Translations under genes and position numbers: made by a program
NCBI GenBank assembly: GCA_002771315.1
Contig: PCSF01000296.1
Coordinates: 1-6,455 of the forward strand
Length of the DNA stretch: 6,455 nucleotides
Direction: 5' to 3'
Source of the DNA: Desulfobacterales bacterium CG23_combo_of_CG06-09_8_20_14_all_52_9
GTDB taxonomy: Bacteria; Desulfobacterota; Desulfobacteria; Desulfobacterales; UBA2156
Notes under the pieces: generated by a model
Told to the model about the DNA's origin: nothing
The model's input: the letters and a program-made list of their open reading frames with translations, nothing else
Database searches by the model: none
Shown: positions 4,998-6,455 of the stretch, one piece after another
How the letters are laid out: each line of letters opens with the position of its first letter
How positions within the stretch are numbered: the first letter of the stretch is position 1

Positions 4998-6277
4998 GGT
5001 TTTTCTATGAGCGGTTTCAAAAAATCGGACTCATTCCCATCGTTGTAGCTTCTTATGAGATCCAACCGGGTTTCCGGGAATATTGTCCTCCCCTGACACC
5101 CCAGGTGGTGATGCAATTTGTGGTAAACCCTCGATTCAGAGAAATTGTACTGGATCGACTCAGACGGCTTTCCAAAATGGAGAATCGGTCCTATTCTGCT
5201 GATGCCCTGTGGAAGATAGCCAGACGGATTCGTCGACTCAACCGTCGCCAAAAAGAAGCGTACCTGCTGCGCTATCTCAGGGATCTTTCCCGGTATCACC
5301 GGGATTTGAAAAATGCCACAAGAGCCTGGGAGGCAGCGGATGCCGTCCACCTCGTCATCGATGAAAAGATCCTCAATCTATCCCGGGTTAATAACTTGCT
5401 CTATGAATTCTTGCTTCCCGAGGAAGACACCGAGGACCAAAGCCCCATCATCAATCACGTCGCCCTCAAGGCTGATGTACGGGGATCTACGGAAATCGTC
5501 AGACAAATGAAGGGCAAGGGCCTCAATCCCGCTTCCTTTTTCAGTCTGAATTTTTTTGAGCCCATCAATCGCCTCCTGGAAACCTATGAAGCAGAAAAAG
5601 TTTTCATCGAAGGAGATGCCATCATTCTCACCATTCTGGAAAGGTCCCGGCCGGCAAAAAACCTCTTCACCGTAGCCCGGGCCTGCGGCCTGGCCATGGA
5701 CATCCTTTCAGTGGTGCGACGTTGCAACGCGGGGAGCCGGAAGGCTCAGCTCCCCGTCATTGAACTCGGGATCGGCATCGGTTTTCAGAACGGTCCCCCC
5801 ACCTACTTGTTCGACGGGGGTCGGCGTATCATGATCTCTTCCGCCATCAACGAAGCCCATTTTCTGTGCCGTTCCGACAAACGTCTGATGCAAACAGGCG
5901 CATGGAAACCACGCTTCAATCTGGTTGTCTTTAAACCCGAAAAGGTCGATCATGCGTCTCAAGACGCCTCGGCCCTCCCCATAATTTACAACGTAAACGG
6001 CATTGCACTCGACAACGCGGGGTTCAGGCAGCTCTCCCTTGAACTCAACCTGAAAACCCTGGAATACACGATGCCCGATCCTAGATCCGAACGGTTCCGG
6101 TTCCATGTGGGGAAATTCCCGACCTCCTTGGGAACTCAACGGACCCTCGTTATCCGGGAAGCGCCCTATTCCATCCCTGAACCCGCGAGCCCGGATGTAG
6201 CTTCGAACTTTGAACAAGTTTTTTATGAAGTATGCACCTACCCCGCCATCCTGGCATGGGCCGAACATTTCCCTTGA
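4991..6277 (+). CDS. Divergent class III nucleotidyl-cyclase-like domain protein (probably C-terminal part of 4023 gene)
   Basis: 428 codons from the first possible start, a TTG that overlaps the upstream stop. The frame is open back to 4865 but has no ATG, GTG or earlier TTG there, and no good ribosome binding site before 4991. Residues 1-150 are helical and Arg-rich (RRIRRLNRRQ at 78-87). Residues 157-295 resemble the class III adenylate/guanylate cyclase fold. KADVRGSTEIV (160-170) carries the first metal Asp162, EKVFIEGDAIILTI (202-215) carries the second, Asp209, and IELGIGIGFQNG (257-268) matches the glycine-rich strand. SSAINEAHFL (283-292) matches the N-x-A-A-R helix with Asn287 kept but the transition-state Arg replaced by Phe291. 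The 47-residue metal spacing fits the family. About 135 residues follow with no known domain. Activity as a cyclase is doubtful; it may be a nucleotide sensor or a degenerate enzyme. Confidence 0.7.
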   Translation: MLRFFYERFQKIGLIPIVVASYEIQPGFREYCPPLTPQVVMQFVVNPRFREIVLDRLRRLSKMENRSYSADALWKIARRIRRLNRRQKEAYLLRYLRDLSRYHRDLKNATRAWEAADAVHLVIDEKILNLSRVNNLLYEFLLPEEDTEDQSPIINHVALKADVRGSTEIVRQMKGKGLNPASFFSLNFFEPINRLLETYEAEKVFIEGDAIILTILERSRPAKNLFTVARACGLAMDILSVVRRCNAGSRKAQLPVIELGIGIGFQNGPPTYLFDGGRRIMISSAINEAHFLCRSDKRLMQTGAWKPRFNLVVFKPEKVDHASQDASALPIIYNVNGIALDNAGFRQLSLELNLKTLEYTMPDPRSERFRFHVGKFPTSLGTQRTLVIREAPYSIPEPASPDVASNFEQVFYEVCTYPAILAWAEHFP

Positions 6278-6375
6278 AGAATAGCTAAAAAACAGCTAAA
6301 AGTATTGACTGATATATTATGATATTGCAAAGACAGCAAGTAACTTTAAAAAGGCCGGGGTCGAAGCAAGCATCC

Positions 6376-6397
6376 AAACCAACCTGTAGGAAGGTTT
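6376..6397. repeat. 22-base imperfect palindrome downstream of the cyclase-like gene
   Basis: AAACC at 6376-6380 pairs with GGTTT at 6393-6397 and CCT at 6383-6385 with AGG at 6388-6390, with symmetric AA/AA mismatches between. No T-run follows, so it is not a clear intrinsic terminator. It could be a binding site for a downstream gene beyond the window, or chance. Confidence 0.3.
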
Positions 6398-6455
6398 AAA
6401 GAGGATGGGACTTTTACGGGGGTGCATACGCGGCGCTCGCCATTTGCTTAATGCC

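Noticed and set aside
5708..6268. 186-residue minus-strand reading frame opposite the cyclase-like gene
   Set aside because: Antisense shadow of a better-supported coding frame, no motifs.
6282..6301. TAGCT/AGCTA hairpin with repeated AGCTAAAA as a terminator
   Set aside because: The stem is five AT-rich pairs, there is no T-run, and AGCT is self-complementary, so this is weak.
6305..6323. TTGACT followed by TATGAT as a promoter after the last gene
   Set aside because: Only seven bases separate the boxes, far from the usual 16-18.
6405..6455. Possible gene start MGLLRGCIRGARHLLNA running off the right edge
   Set aside because: An AGGAAGG lies about 10 bases upstream, but 17 codons with no recognisable sequence are too few to call.

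Overview
The window shows a compact, moderately GC-rich bacterial region with short intergenic gaps, good Shine-Dalgarno sites and a mixture of ATG, GTG and TTG starts. The protein styles (a ThiF/HesA-type E1 enzyme beside a MoaD/ThiS-like carrier, a single-domain old-yellow-enzyme reductase, a plant/bacterial-type O-methyltransferase dimerisation domain) resemble anaerobic Desulfobacterota (former Deltaproteobacteria). This assignment is inferred from protein flavour only; no rRNA or other taxonomic marker is present.

Layout. Minus strand, 1-1016: the first 14 codons of a short-chain dehydrogenase/reductase run off the left edge (1-41). Just upstream of it in transcription order, 24 bases away, is a complete NAD-dependent nucleotide-sugar 4-epimerase (66-1016). 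These look like part of a sugar-nucleotide or surface-polysaccharide operon. A divergent intergenic region of about 440 bases (1017-1460) follows. It holds a 155-156 bp unit bounded by 30-base inverted repeats matching at 29 positions (1115-1270), which may be a miniature mobile element. It also holds a second, 7-bp inverted repeat and a weak candidate promoter.

Plus strand, 1461-3952: a tight cluster of a MoaD/ThiS-like beta-grasp sulfur carrier ending in Gly-Gly-Gly, a ThiF/MoeB/HesA-type E1 activating enzyme (overlapping by one base), an FMN-dependent ene-reductase-like oxidoreductase, and a broken O-methyltransferase reduced to its N-terminal dimerisation domain. The carrier and E1 pair should activate the carrier C-terminus with ATP for sulfur transfer or conjugation. 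No molybdopterin, thiamine or tungsten aldehyde oxidoreductase gene is in view, so the client is unknown.

Plus strand, 4023-6277: two abutting reading frames that I read as one interrupted gene. The first encodes a helical protein of unknown function. The second, in the -1 frame, has no convincing start of its own and encodes a divergent class III nucleotidyl-cyclase-like domain. The junction is a run of eight A residues (4982-4989). One extra A, transcriptional slippage, or -1 ribosomal slippage there would give a single protein of about 751 residues. This is the most interesting signal in the window. The last 178 bases contain an imperfect palindrome but no gene I can support.
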